A stretch of 64,000 bases of DNA from Tanytarsus gracilentus (lineage: Eukaryota > Arthropoda > Insecta > Diptera > Chironomidae), in assembly GCA_038502055.1 (NCBI GenBank), contig JAXRKN010000044.1:1026001-1090000 (forward strand), given 5' to 3'. A program made the position numbers and the translations under genes. Positions 1 through 12,605 of the stretch are shown piece after piece. The notes below the pieces were generated by a model. It saw only the letters and a program-made list of their open reading frames with translations, was not told the origin of the DNA and did not search any database. Each line of letters opens with the position of its first letter. Position 1 is the first letter of the stretch.

Positions 1-221
1 TTAATTTCCTTTTCCATAGCTCGAAAGCTTAGGCGAAGGATAAAAACGTAATCATGCAGAACTCTTAAGATTTCTCTTAAGAATAGAGTATAAATACCCC
101 TTTTTTCCCCCTCAACAGCAGGCGTCCCCGCGGGAATCGCCCACCTCGGGAGCTGCAAATCATATCTTGAGAAAGACGTGAATGACGATCGAACAACCCC
201 TCTTCGTAGTTATAAATAAAA

Positions 222-276
222 CGTTATGGACGTCCGGCAATGAGAACATACGATCCGGACGTTGTTACCCATAACG
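222..276. repeat. imperfect hairpin, 16-bp stem
   Basis: CGTTATGG (222-229) pairs with CCATAACG (269-276), and ACGTCCGG (230-237) pairs with CCGGACGT (255-262). This gives a 16-bp stem with a 6-nt bulge (263-268) and a 17-nt loop. It sits between a TATAAATA box-like word at 90-97 and AATAAA words near 370-382. It may be part of a degraded LTR or an unrelated hairpin. Confidence 0.5.
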
Positions 277-748
277 GAAATAATAGCAGCTGTACACAGT
301 CTTGTAGTCGCTCATTGAGTGTTTCCAACTAAGCACAGCCTCAACTGAATCTTACGATTGCAGTTGGAAAAATAAATAAATAATTCAAAGGTGGTTTCGA
401 CGGCATTGTATAAAAGTTACCGCCACTACAACCTTCCTCAGCCCTGACAAGCTGTTAGGAACTGGCCCACCCACAATACAAAACATACCAACACAAAACA
501 AAAAGTCAAACCAATTTTATAAAAGTCTTGGTATCTTCAACCTTCCTCCATCTAATCTAGTCGATTAGCATGGGATGTACAGGTCGTAGATATTTCGTCC
601 GTTAGTACTCGCTACTTTCTTCCTCAACTGGTCACTAAGATTAACAGTTGGTTTTGTTGGATACCAACGAATACGAAATCAAAATGTCATTAACTTGATT
701 AAAAATTATAAGATAAAATATAAAAATAACATTTATGTAAAACCCAAT

Positions 749-1030
749 GTTTTTTTCCTGGTGAAATTAATTAAGTTTTCTGTATCAACTCTCCGACTAA
801 AATCATGTTTTCCTTATTCAAATCAACTCAAAAATGCAATTTATATAAAAACCATCCAAATGCGCTTATTTCCCCCTGGTTTATTTAATTAAGTTTGCCT
901 ATCTATTCTCTGACTGTATCTGAATTTCCCCTATTCAAAACATACAAAAAAAAATGTTTTTTCTTGAAAAACCATTTGAACTCGGTTTTTCCCCCTTGTT
1001 AAGTTAATTAATAAATTTCTGTCTACTATC
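749..1030. repeat. degenerate tandem repeat, about 3 copies of 115-118 bp
   Basis: Three diverged copies start near 749, 867 and 982. Each begins with a T-rich run, then C/T-rich CCTGGT or CCCTTGT, then TTAATTAAG-like sequence, then CTGTAT/CTATCT..CTCTGACT, then a TTCCCCTATTCAAA-like block. The spacing of 118 and 115 bp supports an old tandem array. No coding potential is apparent. Confidence 0.55.
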
Positions 1031-1230
1031 TGCTAAACGGGTGTTTTGATAATGAGAAAGAAAAATAAGAAGAAAAAAAAGATGCAATACCAACTTGAAA
1101 ACTAAACTTTTTTAGGTTAAAAAGATCCAGTAGAGATCCAGTAGGATCAAAACAAATAAAATTTTTAATTCCCGATCATTACAATTTCAAAGTGAAAAGA
1201 ATGATAAGAAGTGCTTAATTATACCCTTTA

Positions 1231-1326
1231 AAGCAAGAATGAGTGCCATTTTAGATATTTAAAGTCATTATAGAATTAAAAATAATAGAAAAAAAATTCA
1301 ATACTTGTTTTCACTCATTCTTGCTT
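1231..1326. repeat. 15-bp perfect inverted repeat
   Basis: AAGCAAGAATGAGTG at 1231-1245 is matched by its exact reverse complement at 1312-1326, with a 66-nt A/T-rich loop. The right arm belongs to a dispersed repeat that recurs at about 17381-17540. Confidence 0.6.
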
Positions 1327-1440
1327 ACATACCTGACTTAATTAGATGAACTCGATGTTAAGTCGATGAACGGAACTCATAACTACCCGAAGAAAATAAA
1401 TTTAACACTAACAACTCACTAAAACACTATGAAATAATTA
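1312..1440 (-). repeat. dispersed repeat, copy A
   Basis: Read on the minus strand, this stretch resembles 17381-17540. Both contain TTCATAGTGTT, then a short frame beginning ATG with TCC a codon or so later, then a CAG/GTATG splice-donor-like junction, then AAGCAAGAATGAG. In this copy the short frame is interrupted by a stop (TAA). It may be the 5' end of a transposable element gene with a small first exon. The family was not identified. Confidence 0.4.
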
Positions 1441-3482
1441 ATTTTTTAAATTTTAATGTTTACCCATGAGGGGTAAGCAACTTTTTTTTTTCGTACATCA
1501 TATAAGGGTAATTTGTATATTTTCTTCTCTTTTCACTCATCAACATGCGATCGCAATTAACTGTTTTGTTAGTGCATGTTGAACTCGAGTCGGTTTTTGC
1601 AATGTCATGGATTTTTTATAACGTGCCACACAATAAATCAAACATTTGCTTACTTCCGGCTCTAACTAGTTGAGTTAGCATGAAATAATGAGCTTCAAGT
1701 TGTCCGAAATTTTTTTCTTATTAAGTTCATAAATTTTAGTTGTTGCTAAAACAATCAATAAAAATTTGCGAGAATTTTCTAGCTCTTAAAAAGGTGTAAT
1801 GATTTCTCGAAGAGATTTGAATTGAATTAAATCGGCCACCACGTCAAAATGAAAAAGCGGGACGAAATAAATTAAAACCGAATGCGGCATTTAGCAGTGA
1901 AAGCACTCAACAAAGTACAACCTGAATGTTTCGCAAATTCCTTTTCTAATTAATTCCATTTTTAGTGGATTCGTTGAACTCGGTCAGCGGCAGCCGTGAA
2001 CGGAGTATGTGTGAATAATGTGCTCGAGTGCGGGCATGAGTGAGTTTGTAAAAACAGCACAATTGCCTTCATGTTTTGCGTCCTCACAATCCACGGGAGG
2101 GAAATTTGACGTTAAGCGAGTGAACGTTGTGAGAACGAAATGTCCAAACATATTGTTGCATAATTTTTTTTCATGCCTCACAGCAGCAATTTCCTCGCCA
2201 GTGAATATGTGTGCAACTCCATGCGGGACGAATAAGAGCTTTTACAAATTATTTTTCACGGAGAGGGAAAATGCAAATTTTTCAACGTGCACATCGAAAT
2301 AATGTTTTATGGCAGTCCAATCTAGGGATTTTGTGTCAAAATTAAAAACTAATGAAATTTTTCCATCCTTATTGCATAAGCTCAAAAATTCATAAAACAC
2401 AGGAAATGACCAAGCCAAAGGCAAACACACAAGACCGCCGTTATTATAATGAGATAAATTTTGACGTTGTAATCGAGCCATTTGGCAACTTTTCGATAAA
2501 AATTAAATGAAATTCATTGAGCTCAATTCCGGCTTGGGAACATCGAAGAGGAAATAATCGTAATTCATAATTAATTTTCATCGAGATACGCGCGCGTTGA
2601 GCTTAGCAATAGCCCAAATGGTTTTACTTCATTTCTCTTATTTTGGATGAAAATTTATTTTGTGGCAAATTTTTATCGTGCGAAGGTTATAAAGCTTCTT
2701 TATTTATGTTCATTGAGCAATTGTATTTTAACCTATAGAAAAATATATGTAATGTGGTAACTGTCATAACTTTCGACCATAATTTTGTGAAGGTGAAAAT
2801 GAGCTTTTTTGGTTTCTTACATAAAATTAATGAAATCAATTTTTTGAGCTTTTAAGTATTTAAATTTGAAGCTTTCTTACTTTGAAAAAGCTTTCATGAT
2901 TTTTCAATTTATTTTTTCATTAAGTTTAAAAAGCTTAAACAAGATAAAAAAACAAAAAAATTTTGAGCTTTTAAAAGTTTTTAAATTTTGAGCTTTGATA
3001 ATTTTCAATTTATTCTTTTCATAAAGTTTAAAAAGCTTAAATAAAGAGCTTTTGTCATGTTTGAATTAATAAATTAAAAAGCTTTTTAAAATTTCCGGCT
3101 GTTTTTGACTTTTGAACTTTATAAAAAAGCTTCATTTATTAATCTGTGAATAATTTTTGTGAAGCTCGCCCTTCATACTCATTAACACATTTTCGAAATG
3201 AGATGCAAATCACTCGAGTCATGTCTAATCTTAGTAGATCTGATGCTTTTTTAACCTTTAAATAGCTCAATTTTCTGAAAGAGGGTCGCATCAAGGGAAT
3301 GTAAAGCAGCTGATCATAAAAGGCATTTTCTTTGAATGGATTAAAATGAGATGGAAAAAGGTTTAGCGGAAGATAACCAAAATAAAAAAAAAAGATAAAG
3401 GAAGATAGAGCAAGAAGTTCGCTCAAGTTTCTGGTGAAAAAAGGGGATTAAGGTTTTAAAAAATTTAATTAAATTAAAAAAA

Positions 3483-3527
<45 letters not shown>

Positions 3528-5205
3528 CACTCAATCCACGGATGAGCGAATGGCTGGAAAAATACGATTAATCTCTGTATAACTTAATTTTCTACCATCG
3601 TCTCTTATCATAAAAAAGCTTCCTGTGCGGAATAAATACTGCGGCTGATGGGACTGGAAACAACATTAAATGTTGTGGAAAAAAAGGAGGAAGTTCGCTG
3701 TGTGAAAAGGACGAGTGTGAGTGAGGATATACTGTGAAAAAACACACTCGTTGGGCGGATTATAAAGTGTGGTGAATTATTGCGACATCAATCGAGGGAT
3801 GAAAACTTAATTTGTGACAAATATTTTTAAGCTTATAAATTCAAATTTTAAAAAAAGTAAATTTTTTATTACCCTAACCTTAAAATGAAATCGTCACCAC
3901 GATAACAACTGGCGGCGGCAATAAAAAATTTATTTCCAAATGTGTCAATGAGTGCCGGGAAAAAATGTCGCATATCTACGAAAATTGCCCGGGGACTGAG
4001 AATAAAAATGAACTCTCCGATGCGAGTTAATTAGTTCAATTTCTCAAGATTTAAATGTCAAAGTAATTGACAGTCAAGAGTCACTTTATTTTCTTAATGC
4101 AAGATTGTTTTCTTTAATATTAAAGCAACTGTAACTGCTTGTGGCATCGCGTCATTCCACTTTCTCTCCAGTGTAGAAAATGGAATGAAATAAAAATGTC
4201 GTGAAAATATTTTTATCTCTTTATAATGAAGTAGAATTTTTTTCCTGACGCTGCAGCATTTTTCTTTTCATCTGTTTTTGTGTCTTTTATCTTTAGATGC
4301 GAGAATTGTCCATAAATTACGTGGCATTAAGGATCGAAAACAATAAAAGTTGGGTTTATTTGTGAGAAAAGTTTTAGATTAAATTTCTCGGAAATAAAAA
4401 GAGCTTTTAGTAATTTTTTCATGAGCTTTAAATATTTTGAGCAATTTAACAAGTTTTTCGAAAATTTTATTTTTTGAGCTTTTTAATAAAATATTTAAAT
4501 TTCTACGCATTTTTCTCCGTTACCTTCCTCCCATTCTCATCCCGCACATGCTTATTATATTTTTAAAATAATGTTTTTGTTCTTGAAGGAATTTTCCTTC
4601 GTAATTTTTATCATGTCGTATACAGATATGACATTCCTCTTACATTTTCTCTCTCTCTTTTAACTTTAATAATCCTAATGTACATTTTCTCCACTTTTTG
4701 TAGCTCTCTCGCTCAAAGCTCCTTTTTATGTGAGTGGATGTGTGTATGCGAAGAAAAAGACGAAAATATGATGGAGACACACACAAAAAAAGTGATGCCG
4801 CAAACTTTTTCGATTTTCTTTCGCAGCGACTTCCATTTGGCTAATGAAATGTAAACATTGCCCATCGACCTACATATTGTTCCCATAGCCTACAGGTCGG
4901 TCAAGCTTTCGCTCTCGTTTTTATATTTTTATTTTGTTCATGAAAAAGGAAAATGAAGAAAATTTATGATGAAAAATTCTCCCATTGTTCTGTTTGTTTG
5001 GGACGAATTGCTGAAGCTGTTGACTTTGACAAAATGATTTATTTAAAAATCAATGAAAAAAAGCTTTTTTGAGAGTAGAATTTTTATCTCAATGCTATTG
5101 ACATTGAATGAAAAATGTTTTCATATCTCTATGATACGGCTGACTTTATTTCATCACTGAACAAAAAGAAAAAACTTTTCATCTGACGTTCTTTTGAAAT
5201 ATTTA

Positions 5206-6927
5206 CCCTGGTAGAACACGAGTTCAAATTTGGGTGTTATTTGAGTTCGAATTGAATTCAATTGTTGAGTTCAAATCCAGTTCAGTTCAAATCGCGTGGT
5301 AAGCTTTTGTATGAAAACGGTTGAACTCGCCCATATACGTTTGAACTAAATTTGAACTCGATTTTCGATTTGAATTCAATTCGAACTGAAATTTGAATTC
5401 AAATTGAATTCAATTCGAACTGAAATTTGAACTCAAATTGGCCTCAAATTTTCAAATTAAAAAAAATTTAGTTCAACTTTTGAATTCAATTTGAATTCAA
5501 CTTTTGAACTGTTCCACTTTCCAAGTGTTCCTTTAGTTAATTTAACTAACTTTTTTTTTGCTCGCACTTATTCTTTTTTGCTGTGTGAAGAGAAATTGGA
5601 ATTTTTATTAGTTTTGTACTTAAAAATTTTTCTTACTTTTTTGCTGCGCCGACTCGAACTCGAACTCAGGACTCCTGTTTGCTAAGCGCGCGCGTAACCA
5701 CGAGACCACCGAGGAAACTTTATGTTAAAATCCATTTTGGCTAAAAGCTATATTTAAACCATTCTTATTTTTAATATCAATTTGCCAACTATTTCTAATA
5801 TTTTTTGTCCTTTGATTTAAATTTTAAAAAACAAAAATTTTCTTTAATTTATTTTTTAAAGAAAAAATATTTTTTTCTAAAGTTTTTTGCAAGTTTAGTA
5901 GTTTACATTTTGATACATTAAAATTTTTGAAATTGAAGAAACATATATAAATCAACCATTTCTAATTAAAAGTGACGATTTAAACTATCAGCGATAGTTT
6001 TGTTTGTTTGAGCACAATATGATCCGGGAATCATCAGTGTCTGTCAAAAAACACATATATAATAGATATAATTGCTAAATAATGTAATAATCAGGTAATA
6101 ATTAAACTATGGATCAGAAAAATATTCCAATATTTATTTTAACATTAAAACAAAGAACAAATCTTAATTTAGGGCTTCAATCAATTCAAATCGAGTTCAA
6201 CTTTTGAAATAAATTTGAAATAAAGTTTATATTAACCACCCAAAATTTCGTCTAAGTCCTTAATTCAAATCGAGCTCAGGTTTTTTAATAAAGTTCATAT
6301 TAAAAACCCAAAATTTCGTTTAAGTCTTTAATTCAAATCGAGTTGAAGTTTTTAAATAAAGTTCATATTAAAAACCCAAAATTTTGTCTAAGTCTTTAGT
6401 TCAAATCGAGTTCAACTTTTGAAATAAAGTTTATATTAAAAATCCAAAATTTTGTTTAAGTCTTTAATTCGAATCGAGTTCAAGTTTTGAAATAAATTTG
6501 AGTTCAAGTTTATTTCAAAATACCCCAATTTTAGTTCAAGTTTTGAATTCAAATTGACTTCAAGTTTTGAATTAAATTTGAAATAAATTTAATTCAAAAT
6601 ACTCCAATTTTAGTTCAAAACTTGAATTCAAATTGAGTTCAAGACTTGAATTAAATTCGAGTTCAAGTTTTGAACTAAAACTTTGAATTTAGTTCAAGTC
6701 TTGAATTCAAATTCTTGTTCAAATCTTGAACTCAGCCTTAGAGTTCAACATGGAAATTTAGTTCAACAATTGAGTTCAAATTGAATTCAATTCGAACTCA
6801 AATGTTGAACTAAAGTGGCTGAGTTCAACATTTGAGTTCGAATTGAATTCAATTCGAACTAATTTAGTTCATTTGAACTAAATAGTTCAATGTTTGAGCT
6901 CAATTTGAACTCATTGTTCTACCAGGG
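5206..6927. mobile_element. 1.7 kb foldback/MITE-like element rich in GAATTCAA palindromes
   Basis: The ends are inverted copies of CCCTGGTAGAACA (5206-5218, and its reverse complement at 6915-6927). Each is followed inwards by GAGTTCAAATT-type sequence. The interior is an irregular array of short palindromic words (GAATTCAAATTGAATTC and GTTCAAGTTTTGAATTC variants), densest at 5220-5520 and 6170-6910. A tRNA-like fragment lies inside on the minus strand. No transposase frame is present, so the element is non-autonomous. I could not find a clear target-site duplication; the flanks read ATTTA on the left and ATATC on the right. A foldback element or an unusual MITE fits best. Confidence 0.6.
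5646..5711 (-). other. tRNA-like (SINE-head or tRNA pseudogene) fragment
   Basis: On the minus strand a box-A-like TGGTCTCGTGG near 5698-5708 is followed about 40 nt later by a box-B-like GAGTTCGAGTC (the GAGTTCGA unit is repeated). The spacing and motifs resemble an internal Pol III promoter. The acceptor arms do not pair and the box A has a mismatch, so this is not a working tRNA. It is probably a tRNA-derived piece carried by the surrounding repetitive element. Confidence 0.4.
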
Positions 6928-9900
6928 ATATCCTTCCCGAAAAATTTTTTTTGCTCGGCCTTTTTGCAATTCAGATGAAGGCAAAAAAAAGTAATATACG
7001 AAAAAACCCTTATTATACGGAGCATTGAGCTTTATATTTCTTCCGATTGCTCGAGCATCGTGATGATTGGAATAAAATAAAAAAGGCATACTCAATACGG
7101 CTAAATTATTGGCGTGTGAAGGACGAACACTGAAACTAGCAATCAACTTTGGAAGCATCTTAATCGATGCCAATTATTTCAATCCGATGATTTGATTTAA
7201 TGCGGTTAATAGAGATTGGTTAATTTTATTGAGGGGAAAAGTTTCTACTTAAAACCATTTAATCGGTCATTAATCACGGGAAGAGAATTTGAATTAGTTT
7301 CTTTAAGAGAGAATGTGAGTTTTATGCTTAAAAAAAAAATAATTGGAATTTTTCAAAAAGTCAGGTCAAGAAAGTTGTGTCTTTGCTAAACAAATTAGTC
7401 AAGACACAATTTTTTAAATTATTTTAAAAAAAATTTAATTTTGTATAAACAGAACCAAACCAACATTTAATGTTTTAATTTGAAAAATTCAAACAAATTA
7501 TAAGCTCAAATACCCCAAAAGTAAACATTTTCAACCCTCATCAAATCTTTCTCGATAAATTTAAAGCTCCCATTCACTTTTAGTCAGAGACAGTTGATGC
7601 CACAAAAATCTTTTAATTATGAAAAATTGAAATATCAAAATTTAATTGAGTTTCATGATTTTTTTCTCTCCGCTTTCGGAAGTGTTCATTAATCAAAATT
7701 TAGGCCGCCATCATCACGCGAGAGCTTTTGAATTTCACAATAAAAATTAAAAGCTCAACAAAAAATAAATTGGAGATTCTTTTGAGCTTCTCTTTTTTTG
7801 ATGAGATTAGATGGACGCTTAACTTTATTTGAAAGAGGACCTTCACTAAAAATAGTGCATGACTTGAATCAGTTAATCACCTCGAAAGCTCTTCACACAC
7901 ATGAATGCTGCACAATACATCAACTCTCGTTGAGCTTATTCCGACAGACATTTTTAGATACATAAAAACACAAAAACCTCTCTCAGGGTGTATTGTGAAT
8001 GATTTATGCGTGCATTCTAGTGGAGGCAGTAAATCTATCATGATCCAAAGAGCGGTGCCATTGGAATGGAAAATGTGTAAAAAGTGACAAGCACTGGCAA
8101 ATTTTAGTCCGTTTTTAATGAAATAAACACGATTATAAAGTCATCTCATGCGAGAAATTCCTGCCTTAAATTTGCAACGTCATCAACCTTCTGTAATTGG
8201 TACTGTGAACTCGAGCGTGTTCAATTTAAATATGTCAACCTAATATAAAGATATAAAAAATATTTGGAATTATCATAAGATTTATGCAATAAATATTTTT
8301 GCCATAAATTCTATTTTATCGTAAAATGTGCTCGCAAATTAAGTGAAGCATATTTTGACTAATATTTAAACATTCTGTTTGAGTTTATTTTATTGCTGAA
8401 AATTTATTTTAAAATGCATTGCAAAAATTGAAATTGAGATGGAAAAGTCGAAATAAATTTAATTCGAATAGAATTTAAAATTAAATCAATTAAAGCTTTT
8501 AATTATTTAAATTTTTTAAAAAAATTATTGTCACATTAAAATTTCCTTAATTTTGTGTCCACCCCTTAAAAAAGTCGCAAACCCAATCATTGAGCTAGAA
8601 AAATTTTATTTTATAATTTAAATGCGCCCAAATCGATTCCCTCACACCATATTAAACATGATACATCCCTTCACATGACTCTTTATGATGTTGAAATTTT
8701 GTTGCTTTCCCATAAAAATGTTTTATTCAGTTTTCAACAGACTTCATGTCCAAATGACTTCTCTTTCCGGTTATACATGTATCATTCATTTTTTTCTTGT
8801 CTAATAATAATAAAAACTCGTGTGTTTGATATTTTATCGATTTTTTATTTGTCTTTTGATTTGCTTCCTTGCGTTTTTTTGCTCAATTCACTTCCATAAA
8901 AAATAAAAAGTAAGAAAAAATAGAAAAAGCTTAATTGAGCAATTTTCTCCCAATTTACTGTGTGTGCTTAGTCAACATTTTTTTCGCAATAAACCTAATG
9001 AGACATACACTTATCGCAACTCAATCATAGGTGTGAAATTGTGGATGGAAAATTGTTAGAGCTTTTAAGATTTTTGAATGAAATTTTGAAATCAAAAAGA
9101 TTTTCCTAATTTTCATTTTATAATTAAATAATTATGATCTTCCTCGAAAAGCTTTTAAAAAAATCATTTAAAAGCTTTTTAAAAGTTGAATTGAGCTTTT
9201 ACAATTTTAAATCATAAATTAATGATTAATGAAATTCGCCATGAACATTGAAAAGCTTTTTAAAATTTTCTCAGAATAACCTATTTTTTCTCAGGACTTA
9301 TTTAATTTTTCCCCTGAGCGATTCATGTACAAAAAAAGTAATTTTTCATTTTACTTACTTCTCTTTACTTCCGACCACGTTTTGAATGCTTTATTATAAT
9401 CCTCTCATCGACATAAAATTCCCTCTCGCTTCATTCGCTTAACTCGCTTACTTAATTAGAAAGAAGCGCTGCTAACGAGTTAATGTTTAAACCTCAAGTT
9501 TTGTTTCGGAAAAAAAATATTAAGCACATTTTTTAACATTAGTCAGCGGAAGGGCAAATGATGAAAAATTTAACAGCAGAAATTTTTTTACTTTCGTTTG
9601 GTGGGAAAAAGAAAAGCTCAGAGCGAGAAAAGTTTCTTTATGTTGTGCTTCCGATTTTTTCTTCTTTCCGCTTTTAGCCTCGTGCTATGCATACACACAC
9701 AGACAGTTGAAGAAAAAGAGATTTAAGACTGGAAAAAATCACTTTAATTTGACCTCATTTGAAGATGAGACTTTACCATCTCGTTTTGATAGAAATTTAA
9801 TTTTTAATGAGCATGAATTATCACTCCATTGGAGAGATGAAAATTTTATGATGGAAATTTGTTCGCATCTTGTTGGCGATAAGAAGAAAAAAGGTAAAAT

Positions 9901-12526
9901 CTCCCGTTTTCTTTTTGATTGAATGGCTTAGCGGTCAAATTTTATTTTTCACCAACTGCCAAACAGTAAAAATCTTTATGATCGTCTAATTCTTTATGAG
10001 TCTCTTCCCATTAACTCCACACATACAACTGGAAAAGGACCATTTTTGAGAGGTTTTTATTCTTTCCTCGAGGGTGCTACAAATGTGTCTGGAGAAATTT
10101 GCATAAATCCCCTTTTTTTGTCTCTGATGTTGATAAGCATGGGAAAATATTTTTTAAGAATTATTTTTAAGGACTCAGATAACAATTGAAAATTTTTAAT
10201 TAATTAAGATTTAGCAAATTTATTAAAACATTATTATAAAAAAATTTTTTAATCATTTTCACCAAAGGTTTTTAAAAAATTGCCGTTAAATTTTTCATTT
10301 TCCGCTGAAACTTTTGTTAATTAATTCTTTCACCTCTTTCTAACAACACTTTGAATCACCAAGCTTTAAAGCCCTTTGGTGAAATTATAAACATTAACAC
10401 TGAACAGCATTCGCCGAAAAGCACACACGGGATAAAAGTCAAAGTTCACCAACGAAAAGAGAAGAAAAACTTTCCATTCAATCCGCTTTCACGTAATGTA
10501 ATCCATTTCAACATTAACCCTTTCAATTTGATTAATTTTTTATGACCGCTCTCAATGGATAATTCGTGACCTTAATTTATGTGCTTTGCTGTTTATGTGG
10601 GCGGGAAAATGAATTAGAAAGCACTTTATTGAGAATTTTGTGAAAATTCTTTAACTGAATTTTTTAACCGTCACGTCGAACTTAACCGAACGAGATTCAC
10701 TTTACTACTGGACCAGTTTGAAATCTTCACTTGCCTCATATAGCTTTCGAAATAAACTCCGACTTGTGGGGGAAAAATTCTCTCGTCCTAACGCGCCATA
10801 CTGCTTTTCATTTTCGTGGAAAATTTCTCTCTCGCTGGAAAGTTTTCCTTTTCATCCAGATTTTGTTTGCTTGCTGTGGTTCACTCTTTTTTTGTTGGCG
10901 AACACCATAGGAATAATAATAAGAAGGCATCACATTAATAAATAGTCATTAATGTCCCTCTTCTCTCTCTCTCTCTCGCTGCCTTAATGAGCTCGCATCG
11001 GATGAATAGTTATCGAAATCCATGAGTGGAAAATAATTGCTCGCAATATTTTAGATGCTCTTGTTAATCTTTCGGCATGAATTCAAGAGCGTGCGATTAT
11101 GAAAGGAAAATTAATAAGGAAAATTGTGAATGAGAGAGAGTGAGAGGTAATCATAATCTGCCTGTAGAATCAAGATGATTACCTCGGCAAAAAAAGCACC
11201 TTATATACAATAAGAATGGCGACCATTTGGCAACATTAATAATCTCTCACTTTACTAATTAAAAGAGCCACGCTGATGTCCTATGGACGATGTGAAGAAG
11301 AACAAAATTAATAGGAGAAACTGGTTCATAATGAGCATGAAAACGATACAAGAATAATAAATGTGTGGAGGTGGAAAAAATTTGTTATTAAGAAATGGAA
11401 TGTGATAAGTGGAAAAATTATATATAAAAGAATGTTAAGAGACTTACATGGAAATATTATGAGTTTGTTAAGAAAAAATGTTGATGAAATTTTGGGAATA
11501 ATTATTTTTAGTTTTTTTGATGTAACTGCGAGAAAGCCTAACTGAACAAAATATTTTGCAATAGAATCGAAGATTTCTAAAAAATTCGTTTCAAAAATTT
11601 AATCAACAATTTCCTGGATTTTAATGTAAACAATGGAAATTTAATTTTACTTCTTTGAATAATCAACAAGCTGATGATAGCCTCAATAATGTCTCGAAAA
11701 CTCAATTCATGAATATTTTCTTAATTACGCGAGCTATGAATTCGCGAGGAAATAAGAAGAACGCCGTCGACATACGAAGAGAGATATTAATGTAGGATCG
11801 TTGTCGATGAGAGCATAAAACGAAGGAAAACAAACAACATAAACGCAACATGAATATTAAGCGACAAGCACTTCCTTTTATGAATGCTTGTTTTGCGTTT
11901 GATAAGCCAGAAAAGAGCTTCGTTATAAGTGAAGTAAATTCACATTAATGGAGCTTCAGCAACTCTCGAGCATCAATGGCCAGAAGTCGTTGAAATTAAT
12001 ATGCTGTGAATATTGCTGTTGACTCCATAAATTGTGTTAAAGGCCATAAGATAACTTTTCGATTTCCTCGAGAAAAAAACACTGGCGAGAATCTGTAAAG
12101 TGTGATTTAAAAGTCCTTAAACAAGATAAAAATCTCATCACAATCTTTCATGCCATGTCCAGAAATTCAAAAGCTTTAAATGATCTTTTCCCAAAGAAAA
12201 TTTAAATTTTTTAAATATCCGCACTTGGCTTGATATCGCTCGAAGAGAAACATGCAGAAATTGAATTCTGTGTTGACGATAAGAAAAGAGAAGTAGAAAA
12301 AATTATTATCATCTTTTATGTTTCAAAATTGAATGCAAAATGAGAAATTTCTACTTCGAGGGTAATTGGAAAATTGCTGGATCGTGTCATCTTTTTCTCA
12401 TTTCTCACTTCTAGCTTGAAGAGAATAAAACTTGTTATAAATATTGAAAAATAAATAAATTTCACTAAAAAGCTTTTGTGATGAGCTTTCTTGCGATTTT
12501 TCTTCTTCAAAAAATTTTAAGCTTTA

Positions 12527-12605
12527 AATAATTTTTAAAAAATGATTTAAAGCTCATAAATAATTTTTAAAAAATGATTTAAAGCTCATAAATAATTTTA
12601 AAGCT
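12527..12605. repeat. short tandem repeat around AAAGCTCAT
   Basis: The stretch AATAATTTTTAAAAAATGAT followed by TTAAAGCTCAT occurs twice in a row, with a third partial copy on each side. It is a local duplication of a roughly 40-bp AT-rich unit built on the AAAGCT word common in this genome. Confidence 0.6.

Noticed and set aside
5491..5685. 64-codon frame in the palindromic element
   Set aside because: It is made of repetitive element sequence and runs into the tRNA-like fragment; no protein features.
5646..5711. Functional tRNA gene
   Set aside because: Acceptor stems do not pair and the promoter boxes are imperfect; only a tRNA-like fragment is supported.
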